Of a DNA stretch of 64,000 nt, positions 27,852 to 36,740 are shown one piece after another. The DNA comes from Pedobacter mucosus (lineage in GTDB: Bacteria > Bacteroidota > Bacteroidia > Sphingobacteriales > Sphingobacteriaceae): assembly GCF_022200785.1 (NCBI RefSeq), contig NZ_CP087585.1, positions 1,922,001 through 1,986,000 of the forward strand, read 5' to 3'. The translations under genes were made by a program, and so were the position numbers. Positions within the stretch are counted from its first letter, which is position 1, and every line of letters starts with the position of its first letter. Under the pieces are notes generated by a model that did no database searches, was not told where the DNA came from, and worked only from the letters and a program-made list of their open reading frames with translations.

Positions 27852-28490
27852 ATGACCATTACAAGCCACGGTGAAGAACTGATTTTAGATAAAGAAAGGG
27901 CTTTATATTTACCACAACACCAACTTTTAGCAATCAGCGATTTGCACTTGGGTAAATCAGCGCATTTCCGTAAGGCAGGTTTACAAGTGCCTTCAACTAT
28001 AGCGCAAAGCGATTTACAGAGATTGGATTTATTAATAAAACAATACCATCCAAAAACATTACTAATCAATGGAGATATGTTTCACCATGATTTAAACACT
28101 GATATTGACGAGTTTTCAGATTGGAGAAAGCAATATCAGGAATTAAATTTTTTACTGGTAAAAGGAAATCATGATAGATTATCAAATGCTGATTATGCAT
28201 CGATGGACATAGATATTCATGAACCAAGTTTTTGTTTAGGTCCGTTTTGCTTTATCCATGATGCGCCAAAATGCACTGAAGAAGAACTATATCCAATTAG
28301 CGGCCATATCCACCCAGGCGTTACCATAGTTGGGAAGGCAAAGCAAAAGTTAAAGTTTCCATGTTTTTATTTTGGAACAGAATACGCTGTTTTACCTGCT
28401 TTTAGCCTATTTACAGGTTTGTACAACATTCGTCCTAAAACGAGCGAAAAAATATTTGCCGTAACGCCTAATAAAGTAGTTGAAGTTTAA
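27852..28490 (+). CDS. pdeM: Ligase-associated DNA damage response endonuclease
   Basis: A 212-residue calcineurin-like metallophosphoesterase. Metal ligands are D30-x-H32 (AISDLHLGK), D75 (NGDMFHH), N106-H107-D108 (KGNHD) and H152-x-H154 (SGHIHPG). This is the PdeM/MPE partner of the Lhr-ligase cassette, with nuclease activity expected on single-stranded DNA. It lies 81 bp after the helicase. Its stop is separated by a single base from the stop of the convergent thioredoxin gene, so no terminator fits between them. Confidence 0.92.
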   Translation: MTITSHGEELILDKERALYLPQHQLLAISDLHLGKSAHFRKAGLQVPSTIAQSDLQRLDLLIKQYHPKTLLINGDMFHHDLNTDIDEFSDWRKQYQELNFLLVKGNHDRLSNADYASMDIDIHEPSFCLGPFCFIHDAPKCTEEELYPISGHIHPGVTIVGKAKQKLKFPCFYFGTEYAVLPAFSLFTGLYNIRPKTSEKIFAVTPNKVVEV

Positions 28491-28491
28491 T

Positions 28492-28788
28492 TTACGAATG
28501 TAGATCTATAATTTGTTTCAATTGTGATGCTTGTAAAACACCGCTTTGGCGCCAAACTTGTTTTCCATTTTTAAATAACATGAGTGTTGGAACACTTTGA
28601 ACACTGTAAGATGAGGCAGCAGCTTGATTTTTATCAATATCAACTTTAATAATAGAAACAGAATCGCCTACTTGTGATTTTAGCTGTTCCAAAATTGGCT
28701 TCATCATTTTGCAAGGACCACACCATTCAGCGAAAAAGTCAACTAAAACTGGTTTATCGCCATTTATTAACTCTGAAAACTTTGCCAT
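28492..28788 (-). CDS. trxA: Thioredoxin
   Basis: A 98-residue cytoplasmic thioredoxin with the active site W22-C23-G-P-C26, the cis-proline loop SVQSVPTL and the length expected of a single domain. It reduces protein disulfides using electrons from thioredoxin reductase, which is not in this window. It is convergent with pdeM, and the ferritin-like protein lies 65 bp upstream on the same strand. A redox or iron link between those two is only suggested by adjacency. Confidence 0.95.
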   Translation of the reverse strand: MAKFSELINGDKPVLVDFFAEWCGPCKMMKPILEQLKSQVGDSVSIIKVDIDKNQAAASSYSVQSVPTLMLFKNGKQVWRQSGVLQASQLKQIIDLHS

Positions 28789-28853
28789 AATTTTATATTT
28801 TATTTAGCAACAAAAACTTATCTCTTTGGTTTTCTAAGAATTTGATTAAGATT

Positions 28854-29468
28854 TTAAGCTGTAATGGGTAGTTCAGCTTTCAATGCACTTACCCAATTAT
28901 CAAACATCGCCTTTTCAATTTTGATTACTTCAGCGGCATGATTTTCCCAATTGTCAGAAAAGCTTACCAGTTGATTTATCATTTCTTGTAAATGACCCTC
29001 CTCTTCTAAGATAATAGATTTAACATTGACTTTGCTCCTGGTTTCATCCAAAATATTTTGATAAATTGGATAAAGCTCATCAGCACGAACCTCAATTGCA
29101 TAAGTAACAAATAAATAAGCAGCAAACTTTAAACCATATCCTGAAAGGTTAAATTCTGCTTTTATATAGCGGCAAACAGCAATATCTAACGCATGTAAAT
29201 AATATTTTGTATGTTTCGGAGAAAGCAATTCTGCATTAGAATAAGTTTTACAAAGCGAATCATCCAGTTTAGAAATCTGCTTTTTTAAATAGTAAGCGTG
29301 GCGATGTTCTTCTGCTGCATGCTTAAGAATAATGATGTTAACATTTTCTTTATGTTCTGATGCAGATATTTTTTTTGCACCTGCATTTTCCATATAGGAT
29401 AACGTATTTAACCATTTGGAATGCAATACATTATCAGCAACTATTAATTTTAAAATTGAATCTAACAT
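28854..29468 (-). CDS. Ferritin-like four-helix protein, candidate di-iron site
   Basis: A 204-residue all-alpha protein I cannot name. Two ExxH motifs stand in separate helices: E54-x-x-H57 (AAEEHRHAY) and E156-x-x-H159 (LEEEGHLQE). Extra glutamates at 126 and 131 lie in the helix between them. This spacing is the signature of ferritin-like di-iron carboxylate proteins (ferritin, rubrerythrin, MiaE, desaturase classes). No signal peptide is present, so it is cytoplasmic. A perfect 17-bp palindrome sits 21 bp upstream of the start (29489-29505). The function is unknown; oxidase, oxygenase or iron-storage roles are possible. Confidence 0.6.
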   Translation of the reverse strand: MLDSILKLIVADNVLHSKWLNTLSYMENAGAKKISASEHKENVNIIILKHAAEEHRHAYYLKKQISKLDDSLCKTYSNAELLSPKHTKYYLHALDIAVCRYIKAEFNLSGYGLKFAAYLFVTYAIEVRADELYPIYQNILDETRSKVNVKSIILEEEGHLQEMINQLVSFSDNWENHAAEVIKIEKAMFDNWVSALKAELPITA

Positions 29469-29488
29469 TTTCTATTGTTTCACTATTA

Positions 29489-29505
29489 ATTGATAATTTA
29501 TCAAT
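29489..29505. promoter_or_regulatory. Perfect 17-bp palindrome upstream of the ferritin-like gene
   Basis: ATTGATAA-T-TTATCAAT is symmetric in every arm base. It lies 21-37 bp before the minus-strand gene start, where an operator would overlap the promoter. It is A+T-rich, so chance is not excluded. Confidence 0.4.
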
Positions 29506-29527
29506 ACAAATTGTAATCAAAAACTAA

Positions 29528-30877
29528 TTAAATTTCTCTATTAAAATCCCAATTTTCTAAATAATCTGCAACTCTACGCACAAACATTCCACCTAAAGAT
29601 CCATCAACCACTCTATGGTCGTATGATAAAGAAAGGAACATCATATGCCGAATAGCAATTACATCTCCATGCTCCGTTTCTAAAACTGCAGGTTTCTTTT
29701 TAATAGCGCCAACAGCCAAAATTGCAACTTGTGGCTGATTAATTATTGGTGTTCCCATCACATTTCCAAATGTACCAACATTTGTTAAAGTAAAAGTTCC
29801 GCCTTGTGTTTCATCAGGTTTTAATTTAGAAATTCTAGCTCTTCCTGCCAAATCGTTTACCGCTTTGGTTAAACCAACAAGATTAAGTTGGTCGGCATTA
29901 CGAATTACAGGAACAATTAAATTTCCGCTAGGCAAAGCAGCAGCCATACCAATATTGATATCTCGTTTTTTTATGATTTGTGTTCCATTTACAGAAACAT
30001 TAACCATCGGGAAATCCTTAATCGCTTTAGCTACAGCTTCTATAAAAATTGGTGTAAATGTAATTTTTTCGTTTTCACGTTTTTCAAAGCTATTCTTCAC
30101 TTTGTTGCGCCATAAAACCATATTGGTAACATCGGCTTCCACAAAAGAAGTTACGTGAGGAGAAGTGTTTACGCTCATTACCATATGATCGGCAATTAGC
30201 TTACGCATTCTATCCATTTCAATAACTTCATCTCCACCACTAATACTGGTAGTGGATGTTTTATTTACCGCAACTTGTGAAACTGCCATTGGCTTACTTT
30301 CTGTAGATCCGCTTGCAGGTGGAATTGGGGGAGTTGATGTAACAGTTTTAGTTATAACAGGATTGCCTCCACTTCTATTTGAAATATAATTTAATAAATC
30401 GTCTTTATTTAAACGTCCATCAGCACCAGAACCCTTTATCGAATCGAGTTCTTGTGTAGAAATTTGCTCTTGAGCCGCTATACTTTTTACCAACGGAGAA
30501 TAAAAGCGATCAGATGAGTTCGCAATAGCAACTTTCTCTTCAGTTGGTAATTGTTCAATCCCAGGAATTATTTCAGGTTTTTCATCAACAACTGGAGCTT
30601 CATTAACAGTTTCTTTAGCTTTTATATCATTATTGCCTTCGGTTTCTATGATTGCAATAACATCACCGACTTGAGCAATTTCATCGGCTGCAAAAAGTTG
30701 TTTTATTAGTTTTCCAGCAACTGGCGATGGCACTTCAGAATCTACTTTATCCGTTGCAATTTCTAGTATGGTATCATCTAAATCAATAGAATCGCCAACT
30801 TGTTTTACCCATTTAATTACCGTTGCTTCTGCAACACTTTCACCCATTTTTGGTAACAATAGTTCGTATTGAGCCAT
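29528..30877 (-). CDS. 2-oxoacid dehydrogenase complex E2 (dihydrolipoyl acyltransferase)
   Basis: A 449-residue E2 subunit. It has one lipoyl domain with the lipoylated lysine K44 (ATDKVDSEVP), an acidic and Pro-rich linker, a peripheral-subunit-binding domain at about 126-165 (YSPLVKSIAAQ to GRLNKDDLL), a second linker and the catalytic domain ending with the HxxxDG motif (SYDHRVVDGS). Substrate could be pyruvate, 2-oxoglutarate or branched-chain 2-oxoacids. The catalytic domain resembles the branched-chain type, but E1 and E3 genes are not adjacent. It has its own TATTTTTG promoter box inside the end of cinA. Confidence 0.92.
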   Translation of the reverse strand: MAQYELLLPKMGESVAEATVIKWVKQVGDSIDLDDTILEIATDKVDSEVPSPVAGKLIKQLFAADEIAQVGDVIAIIETEGNNDIKAKETVNEAPVVDEKPEIIPGIEQLPTEEKVAIANSSDRFYSPLVKSIAAQEQISTQELDSIKGSGADGRLNKDDLLNYISNRSGGNPVITKTVTSTPPIPPASGSTESKPMAVSQVAVNKTSTTSISGGDEVIEMDRMRKLIADHMVMSVNTSPHVTSFVEADVTNMVLWRNKVKNSFEKRENEKITFTPIFIEAVAKAIKDFPMVNVSVNGTQIIKKRDINIGMAAALPSGNLIVPVIRNADQLNLVGLTKAVNDLAGRARISKLKPDETQGGTFTLTNVGTFGNVMGTPIINQPQVAILAVGAIKKKPAVLETEHGDVIAIRHMMFLSLSYDHRVVDGSLGGMFVRRVADYLENWDFNREI

Positions 30878-30910
30878 ATTATATTACAGTATTATATATT
30901 GGTATTGTCG

Positions 30911-30918
30911 CAAAAATA
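30911..30918 (-). promoter_or_regulatory. Probable E2 -7 promoter element
   Basis: The minus strand reads TATTTTTG (TAnnTTTG consensus), about 33 bp ahead of the E2 ATG and just past the cinA stop. It implies that E2 is not solely dependent on the lptD-cinA transcript. Confidence 0.55.
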
Positions 30919-30924
30919 CAGATT

Positions 30925-32178
30925 TTATTCTTCCTGTAAGTCTTCATTAAGTAGATTTAATAACATGATAAGCGCTGAAGTAGCCGAACGTTCTATGTTT
31001 TGAATACGTTTGTTGCTGAAATTAAATACTTTAGCTACCGTTTTATTTTTCGTCGAAATCGCAATCCAGACCGTACCAACTGGTTTATCAGCTGTACCAC
31101 CATCCGGACCAGCAATACCACTAACGGCAATGGAATAATCAGTTTTAAAATGTTTAATCGCACCTTCGGCCATTTCAGAAACCGTTTGTTCACTCACCGC
31201 ACCAAATGTAGTTAATGTGCTTTCTTTAACGCCTAAAATAGATTCTTTTAGTTCATAAGCATAAGCAACTGCACCGCCGAAATAGACAGATGAACAGCCG
31301 GGGTGTTGCGTAATTAGGTGTGCAATATAGCCGCCTGTACAACTTTCTGCGGTAGAAAGAGTCAAACCCCTATCTCGCATTATATTTAAAACAGCCTTTT
31401 CTAGAGGGATATCATCATCAACTATTACGAACTTTTTAACCTTTAAAATGATTCTCTGGGCATAGGTTTCTACCTCTGCTTTAAGTAAGTCCTCAGCATC
31501 GCCTTTGGCTGATAAACGCAAACGAACCTGACCAAGCTTAGGTAAATAAGCCAGTTTTATATAGGCTGGCAAACTATCTTCAATTTCTTCTATTTCTTTA
31601 GCTAAAAATGACTCTCCAATATTAGCGGTTAAAATTGTTTTGTGTATAATAAATGGCAATTTGAATCTACTCGTAATGCGGGGAAGAATTTCATCATCCA
31701 TCAAATACATCATCTCGAATGGAACGCCTGGCATGGAAACAATAATCTTCTCATTTCGTTCAAACCACATACAAGGAGCTGTTCCATTTTTATTTACAAT
31801 AACCTCACAGCCATCAGGAACGTCGGCTTGCTGAATATTAATATCCAATAAAGGACGATTGTATTTTTTAAAAATCTGACGAACCATTTCTAAAGCTCCT
31901 TCATCTCTCCGGAAACCCATTCCGAAATATTTACCTAAAGTCTTCTTCGTAATATCATCTTTAGTTGGACCTAAACCGCCTGTTATCAAAATCAAATCAG
32001 CACGTTTTTCTGCTAAAGCCAAGGCTTCCATAATGTGAAGTTCATCATCAGAAACTGATGTAATTTGCTTTACAGAGACACCAATTGCATTAAGTTGCTT
32101 GGCCATCCAGGCGGAATTGGTATCGACAATTTGACCGATGAGCATTTCATCACCTATGGTTATAATTTCAGCAAACAT
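30925..32178 (-). CDS. cinA: CinA-family protein (nicotinamide-nucleotide amidohydrolase)
   Basis: A 417-residue two-domain protein. The N-terminal MoCF-like domain (about 1-170) shows AEIITIGDEMLIGQIVDTN and LILITGGLGPTKDD. The C-terminal CinA domain (about 250-417) has LSTAESCTGGYIA and VSGIAGPDGGT, which form the deamidase active site with its serine. CinA hydrolyses nicotinamide mononucleotide to nicotinate mononucleotide, recycling NAD; the old competence label comes from Streptococcus. It starts 5 bp after the lptD stop and is clearly cotranscribed with it. Confidence 0.95.
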   Translation of the reverse strand: MFAEIITIGDEMLIGQIVDTNSAWMAKQLNAIGVSVKQITSVSDDELHIMEALALAEKRADLILITGGLGPTKDDITKKTLGKYFGMGFRRDEGALEMVRQIFKKYNRPLLDINIQQADVPDGCEVIVNKNGTAPCMWFERNEKIIVSMPGVPFEMMYLMDDEILPRITSRFKLPFIIHKTILTANIGESFLAKEIEEIEDSLPAYIKLAYLPKLGQVRLRLSAKGDAEDLLKAEVETYAQRIILKVKKFVIVDDDIPLEKAVLNIMRDRGLTLSTAESCTGGYIAHLITQHPGCSSVYFGGAVAYAYELKESILGVKESTLTTFGAVSEQTVSEMAEGAIKHFKTDYSIAVSGIAGPDGGTADKPVGTVWIAISTKNKTVAKVFNFSNKRIQNIERSATSALIMLLNLLNEDLQEE

Positions 32179-32183
32179 ATAGA

Positions 32184-34826
32184 TTATTGATATTCGTAAT
32201 AAAAATTTTGTCTTTTGCTTAGTTTCAAATCCTGCAAAATTGACGCTTTAACTTTTAAGGTTACAGAGTAGCTTTTATAAGCACCGCTTGGGGTCCAGCC
32301 AACACTTAAATCCCAGCAATGTAAATCGCGGTAAATTCCAAGAACAGGAGGAACTAACCCTTTGTTTTTAAAATCGAAACCTGAGGTGAAAGTTACTTTC
32401 CATTTTGGGGTTAGATTTAAGTCGCCATTAAAGTTAACGGTATTACTGACGTTACTTACGCCTAAATCATTTGTGTATTGAAAACTGTATGAAAACGAAA
32501 AATTCCATGGCACATTAAAATCTACAAATGCATTTGGATCACGACTTATTGCTGCCAATTGTTCAGATTGTAAAGGACTTAAACCCTTCTTATTTGCAAC
32601 TTCAGTCAACTTATCATTGGCTTCATTTTTCTTTTTTAAGGCTTCGGGATTTAAACTGTAATCAAACGAAAAACCTATACTCGTTAGCCGAGGTAGAGAA
32701 CCTCTTTTCCAAGTATAAGTATCACTTTTGGTATAAATTCCTGTTGTTTGATCAAAATCTAATGCATAAGGATCAAAGTTTCCATTATAATTAATTCCTA
32801 GTTTATCCGTGAACTGAGATCTTCCACTAAAAGATAAGTTTGATAATTTATGGATAGTTGCCAGAAAATTATAATTTCCATTAATAGTAAAACCTTGAAT
32901 AATTGGAATTTTTCGCTCACCAGTTCCGGTAGTATCTTTGCTCGATTTCACTTTCAATTCTACAGTATTATCCAATCCAAAGCCAATAGAAGCTGTTTTA
33001 CCAGAAAATGAACCCGGTTGCGCCATCCCTTGAAAGGTTGAATATAATAATTGTTGGTTATTAGCATCAAGAATTTCTCTATTATTCTGATCTCTGGCTA
33101 TTCGATAAGGGCCATTTCCTTCTTTTTGAAAATCCGGAGAGTAATTTAAAGAAACAGTCGGCGTCATTACATGCCTTAAAGCCTTAATGTTGCCTAAATT
33201 ATTAAATACTTTTTTACCATATATTTTAGTAGACATACTGGTAGACAAATTATAACTTCCGGCTCTTTTAAATCCACTAATGGTGTCAGTACGAATGGTG
33301 TAAGTGTTGTCAGGAAAAGTGGTATAACGGTTATTAATGGTTTGGAAATTCCAATATTCATTATAAGTTCCACCTAAACTAAAATTTAAATATTTTAATG
33401 CCGTAAAAGACATGTTAATTGGGATGGAATGCGCAAAACCAGACCTCAACCTTTTTAAACCATCATTTGCAAAAAGCAAGCTATCTTTTGTATCAATACT
33501 ATTTGTTCCTTGAACGGCATAACCTACCGTAATTTTTTGATACCACTTTTGTTCACCTGTTCGAGTTTTCGAATCAAAAGGACTAAATGTCGGAACGTTA
33601 AATGTTGCATCAGGTAACCGTAACGAAATATCTTTTGTACTTAAAGTTTGATTACTGGTTGCAGCCAAGGTAAAATTCATACCGTTGGTAAAAGCTTTGG
33701 CATAACTTATACTACTATTTGTTGTATTCCTGGCAATTGCACTAGGATCATAAGAAGCACCAGCGGCTGTATTTACATAATAACTGCTCGAAGTTAAATT
33801 TACACTGGCACTAAACGTTGTACCTGGTTTTGCATTGGCATTTTGGCTGTGCGACCAACGAATACTAAAATCTTTATTCGGATTTTTAAAAGCCTCAGTT
33901 CCCTCTAAACCATTTTTTACACTTGCGTAATTTAAGGCAATGTTACCGTTAAACTTATATCTTTTAGTGTAGGTACTCGCTAGATTTGTTTCATATGATC
34001 CATTTGTATAAATGGTACCAAGTAATTTAGCATCCCAATAATCATTTAAACCTAAATAATAACCACCATTTTGAAGGAAAAATCCCCTTGTGGCATCTTC
34101 ACCTGGTGTAGGTAAAATTACGCCAGAAGTACGTTTATTGGGCTTCGGGAAAAAGGCAAAAGGTAAACCTAAAAAGGTTGGTACATCTTCAATAATCATA
34201 TATACAGGACCTGTGATAATTTGCTTTTCTGTGACGATGCCTTTTGATATCATCATTCCAAAATGCGGATGGGGCAAATTACAAGTACTATACATTACAT
34301 TTTTGATGTGTAGTTCATCATCTACCTGTTTTTTACTTTGTCCGCCAGAAAAGAAACCACCCTCTTGTTCAGAAAAAACACCAAAAACTTTTGCCCTTGT
34401 CGTTTCAGAATTATAATAGAGTGAATCAGCAATGGCAGAACCATCAGCACCTGATTTAAAAATTGGTCTGCCAGTATATCTTTTAGTTTTAGGATCTTCC
34501 CTCCCACTTGCGAAAATTACTTTTTTCTCAGAATCATATTTTATGTAATCAGCATCCAACTCAAAATCGCCATATATAACCCTTGCATTGCCATACATAT
34601 ATATAACGCCTGTACTTTTATTCATCCTTACAGAATCGGCCTTGTACTCAACTTTTTGATCTAATGTGCTGGTATTTTTACCAGTTTTTTTAGTCGTATC
34701 CTTCTTAGAAGTATCTTGTTGGATGATTTGTTGCAATGAAAAACCAGAAAATGCGTTAGCTTTACCAACACCGAGTGTTAATAAAATGACAGAAATTAGT
34801 AAAATAGAGCTCTTAAGAAGTTTCAA
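32184..34826 (-). CDS. lptD: LptD/OstA-like LPS assembly outer-membrane protein
   Basis: An 880-residue outer-membrane protein. I chose the TTG at 34826 because it yields a proper signal peptide (KLLKSSILLISVILLTL to KANA), whereas the longer frame opened by the TTG at 34868 adds 14 polar residues and would start at the predicted transcription start. No ATG is available. Residues about 50-110 carry the OstA/LptA-type periplasmic domain (MYGNARVIYGDFELDADYI), and the rest is a large barrel with many aromatic strands. LptD inserts lipopolysaccharide in the outer leaflet. It is divergent from tandem amidases and followed by cinA. Confidence 0.88.
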   Translation of the reverse strand: MKLLKSSILLISVILLTLGVGKANAFSGFSLQQIIQQDTSKKDTTKKTGKNTSTLDQKVEYKADSVRMNKSTGVIYMYGNARVIYGDFELDADYIKYDSEKKVIFASGREDPKTKRYTGRPIFKSGADGSAIADSLYYNSETTRAKVFGVFSEQEGGFFSGGQSKKQVDDELHIKNVMYSTCNLPHPHFGMMISKGIVTEKQIITGPVYMIIEDVPTFLGLPFAFFPKPNKRTSGVILPTPGEDATRGFFLQNGGYYLGLNDYWDAKLLGTIYTNGSYETNLASTYTKRYKFNGNIALNYASVKNGLEGTEAFKNPNKDFSIRWSHSQNANAKPGTTFSASVNLTSSSYYVNTAAGASYDPSAIARNTTNSSISYAKAFTNGMNFTLAATSNQTLSTKDISLRLPDATFNVPTFSPFDSKTRTGEQKWYQKITVGYAVQGTNSIDTKDSLLFANDGLKRLRSGFAHSIPINMSFTALKYLNFSLGGTYNEYWNFQTINNRYTTFPDNTYTIRTDTISGFKRAGSYNLSTSMSTKIYGKKVFNNLGNIKALRHVMTPTVSLNYSPDFQKEGNGPYRIARDQNNREILDANNQQLLYSTFQGMAQPGSFSGKTASIGFGLDNTVELKVKSSKDTTGTGERKIPIIQGFTINGNYNFLATIHKLSNLSFSGRSQFTDKLGINYNGNFDPYALDFDQTTGIYTKSDTYTWKRGSLPRLTSIGFSFDYSLNPEALKKKNEANDKLTEVANKKGLSPLQSEQLAAISRDPNAFVDFNVPWNFSFSYSFQYTNDLGVSNVSNTVNFNGDLNLTPKWKVTFTSGFDFKNKGLVPPVLGIYRDLHCWDLSVGWTPSGAYKSYSVTLKVKASILQDLKLSKRQNFYYEYQ

Positions 34827-34851
34827 ATTCGTTGTTCGAATGTTATTTTTG
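34821..34851 (+). promoter_or_regulatory. Amidase promoter (TTTC-N19-TATTTTTG)
   Basis: The -7 box TATTTTTG is at 34844-34851 and a -33-like TTTC at 34821-34824, with the usual 19-bp spacing. The predicted start near 34858 leaves a 5' leader of about 44 nt to the ATG at 34902. Confidence 0.6.
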
Positions 34852-34875
34852 CACCGGTGATTAATCAAAAACGTC

Positions 34876-34883
34876 CAAAATTA
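34876..34883 (-). promoter_or_regulatory. Probable lptD -7 promoter element
   Basis: The minus strand reads TAATTTTG. Transcription would begin near 34869, leaving about 43 nt to the chosen TTG at 34826. It points toward the amidase promoter, so the two promoters face each other. Confidence 0.55.
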
Positions 34884-34901
34884 GTGAAAAATATACCATT
34901 G

Positions 34902-35765
34902 ATGTATCTTAAATCCATATTAACATTTTTTATTTGTTTCATACTACTCAATACTATTGATAATCAAGCTTTTGCACAAGATTATAAAATCAAAACCATT
35001 GTTATAGACGCTGGTCATGGTGGCAAAGATGGTTCTACACATGGTGTTTATTCTAAGGAGAAAGATGTTGCATTAAAAACGGCACTTAACCTAGGTAAGG
35101 CTTTACAAGATAGTATCAAAGACATTAAGATAATTTATACAAGGGAAACAGATGTTTTCATTCCCCTATATGAACGTATAAATATTGCAAATAATGCTAA
35201 GGCTGATCTTTTTATATCAATTCACCTGAATGATATGCCGGTAAGGGTTTCCAGGGTTGTAGATTATTACAAAAAAGTTAAAGGCAGAAAAGTTCCTGTA
35301 TATAGATCAGTTACTTCAAAAAGTACATCAACGCGTGGAACAGAGACTTTTGTATCAGGTACCGGCCGTATGGGCGAACAAGATGAGGTTATTAAAAGGG
35401 AAAATGCATCTATGTTTTTGGAAGATAATTATCAGAAAAATTATGCTGGTTTTATTGCCAATACACCTGAAAATGATATTATGTTATCCTTAATGAAACA
35501 AACCAATCGGGAGAGAAGTTTAAAATTCGCTTCATTACTACAGCAAGAGTATATTAATGTGGGAAGAACCAATCGTGGCGTACAAGAAAAAAGTTTAGCC
35601 GTACTGGCTAGAGCAGCAATGCCGGCGGTTTTAACAGAAATAGGTTTTGTAAGTAATCCAGAAGATGAAGACTATATGAACTCTATAGATGGGCAAAATG
35701 AAATTGTTAATGGTATTATTAACGCGATTAAAAAATATAAACGTATTGCTGAATCATCCTTATAA
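34902..35765 (+). CDS. N-acetylmuramoyl-L-alanine amidase (Amidase_3), copy 1
   Basis: A 287-residue exported zinc amidase that cuts the amide bond between MurNAc and the stem peptide. The ATG at 34902 is preferred to the GTG at 34857, which would begin at the transcription start and precede the signal peptide (residues 1-26). Zinc ligands are H39 (DAGHGGK), E53 (SKEKDVALK) and H108 (SIHLN); the catalytic glutamate is E246 (LTEIGF). Compared with the next gene it has an insertion of about 25 residues after the SIHLN motif, rich in Lys, Arg and Ser. It heads a run with the paralogue (7 bp away). Confidence 0.93.
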   Translation: MYLKSILTFFICFILLNTIDNQAFAQDYKIKTIVIDAGHGGKDGSTHGVYSKEKDVALKTALNLGKALQDSIKDIKIIYTRETDVFIPLYERINIANNAKADLFISIHLNDMPVRVSRVVDYYKKVKGRKVPVYRSVTSKSTSTRGTETFVSGTGRMGEQDEVIKRENASMFLEDNYQKNYAGFIANTPENDIMLSLMKQTNRERSLKFASLLQQEYINVGRTNRGVQEKSLAVLARAAMPAVLTEIGFVSNPEDEDYMNSIDGQNEIVNGIINAIKKYKRIAESSL

Positions 35766-35772
35766 ATATTAG

Positions 35773-36552
35773 ATGAAGATAAATTTGCTGTTGACTTTAA
35801 TTTCAATAACACTCTTTTCATTTTTGAATCAGGCTTACGCACAAGGATACAAGATAAAGACCATTGTTATAGATCCAGGCCATGGAGGAAAAAAACCTGG
35901 AGCTTCAGGAAGCTTTTCTACCGAAAAAAATGTTGCCCTTAAAATTAGTTTAAAATTGGGTGCTAAATTAAGAGAAGAATTACCAGACATTAAAATCATT
36001 TATACCCGCACCAAAGATGTTGATGTGGATTTATACAAACGAGCTGAAATTGCAAATGATGCCAGCGCCGATTTATTTATATCAATCCATTGCAATTCTA
36101 TGCCTCCCGGTAATAAAGGTATAAAGGGCGTTGAAACTTTGGTAGCAGGATCACATAGATTAAAAGAACAAGATGCTGCAATTAGAGAAAATGCCGATGT
36201 TAAACTTGAAAAAAACTATAAAAGTAAATATGATGGCTACGATCCAAACAATCCAAGCACTTTTATTCTTTTATCATTATTAAAAAACACCTTTCGAGAT
36301 AAAAGTATTAAATTTGCAAAATTAATACAGAATAGCTACATCACTGGCGATAATAGGGTAAGTAGAGGGGTTAAAGAGCAAGGTGTTTTAGTTTTGCAAA
36401 GATGTGGAATGCCAGCCGTGTTAACTGAAGTTGGTTTTATATCTAACTCAGAAGAAGAAAAATACATTAATACAGATAATGGCCAAAAAGAAATTGTTAA
36501 TGCAATATTTGAAGCGATTAAAACATATAAAAAAAATATTGAAGTAAAATAA
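35773..36552 (+). CDS. N-acetylmuramoyl-L-alanine amidase (Amidase_3), copy 2
   Basis: A 259-residue paralogue of the preceding protein with a signal peptide (1-24, ending AYAQ). Zinc ligands are H37 (DPGHGGK), E51 (STEKNVALK) and H106 (SIHCN), with the catalytic E219 (LTEVGF). All catalytic residues are kept in both copies, so both are likely active. The proteins share the C-terminal pattern of PAVLTE followed by GF and SN. It probably arose by tandem duplication and is cotranscribed (7 bp gap). Role: cell-wall remodelling or daughter-cell separation in the periplasm. Confidence 0.93.
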   Translation: MKINLLLTLISITLFSFLNQAYAQGYKIKTIVIDPGHGGKKPGASGSFSTEKNVALKISLKLGAKLREELPDIKIIYTRTKDVDVDLYKRAEIANDASADLFISIHCNSMPPGNKGIKGVETLVAGSHRLKEQDAAIRENADVKLEKNYKSKYDGYDPNNPSTFILLSLLKNTFRDKSIKFAKLIQNSYITGDNRVSRGVKEQGVLVLQRCGMPAVLTEVGFISNSEEEKYINTDNGQKEIVNAIFEAIKTYKKNIEVK

Positions 36553-36740
36553 CTGGCATTATTAATGATACTTGGCTAAATGTTTATTTAGAAGTAAGAA
36601 GAATTAATATTATAACCAAACAAAAATTGCATTGCAAGCATTATCTACACAATATAGTACTTGCAATAAAAATAAATTAATTGCACTCTGGCCCGTAAAA
36701 GTAATATGAAAGCACTTGTAGCCGGTAAAAAGAAACACTC

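Noticed and set aside
29865..30158. 97-codon open frame antisense to the E2 gene
   Set aside because: It lies wholly inside the conserved catalytic domain of E2 on the other strand.
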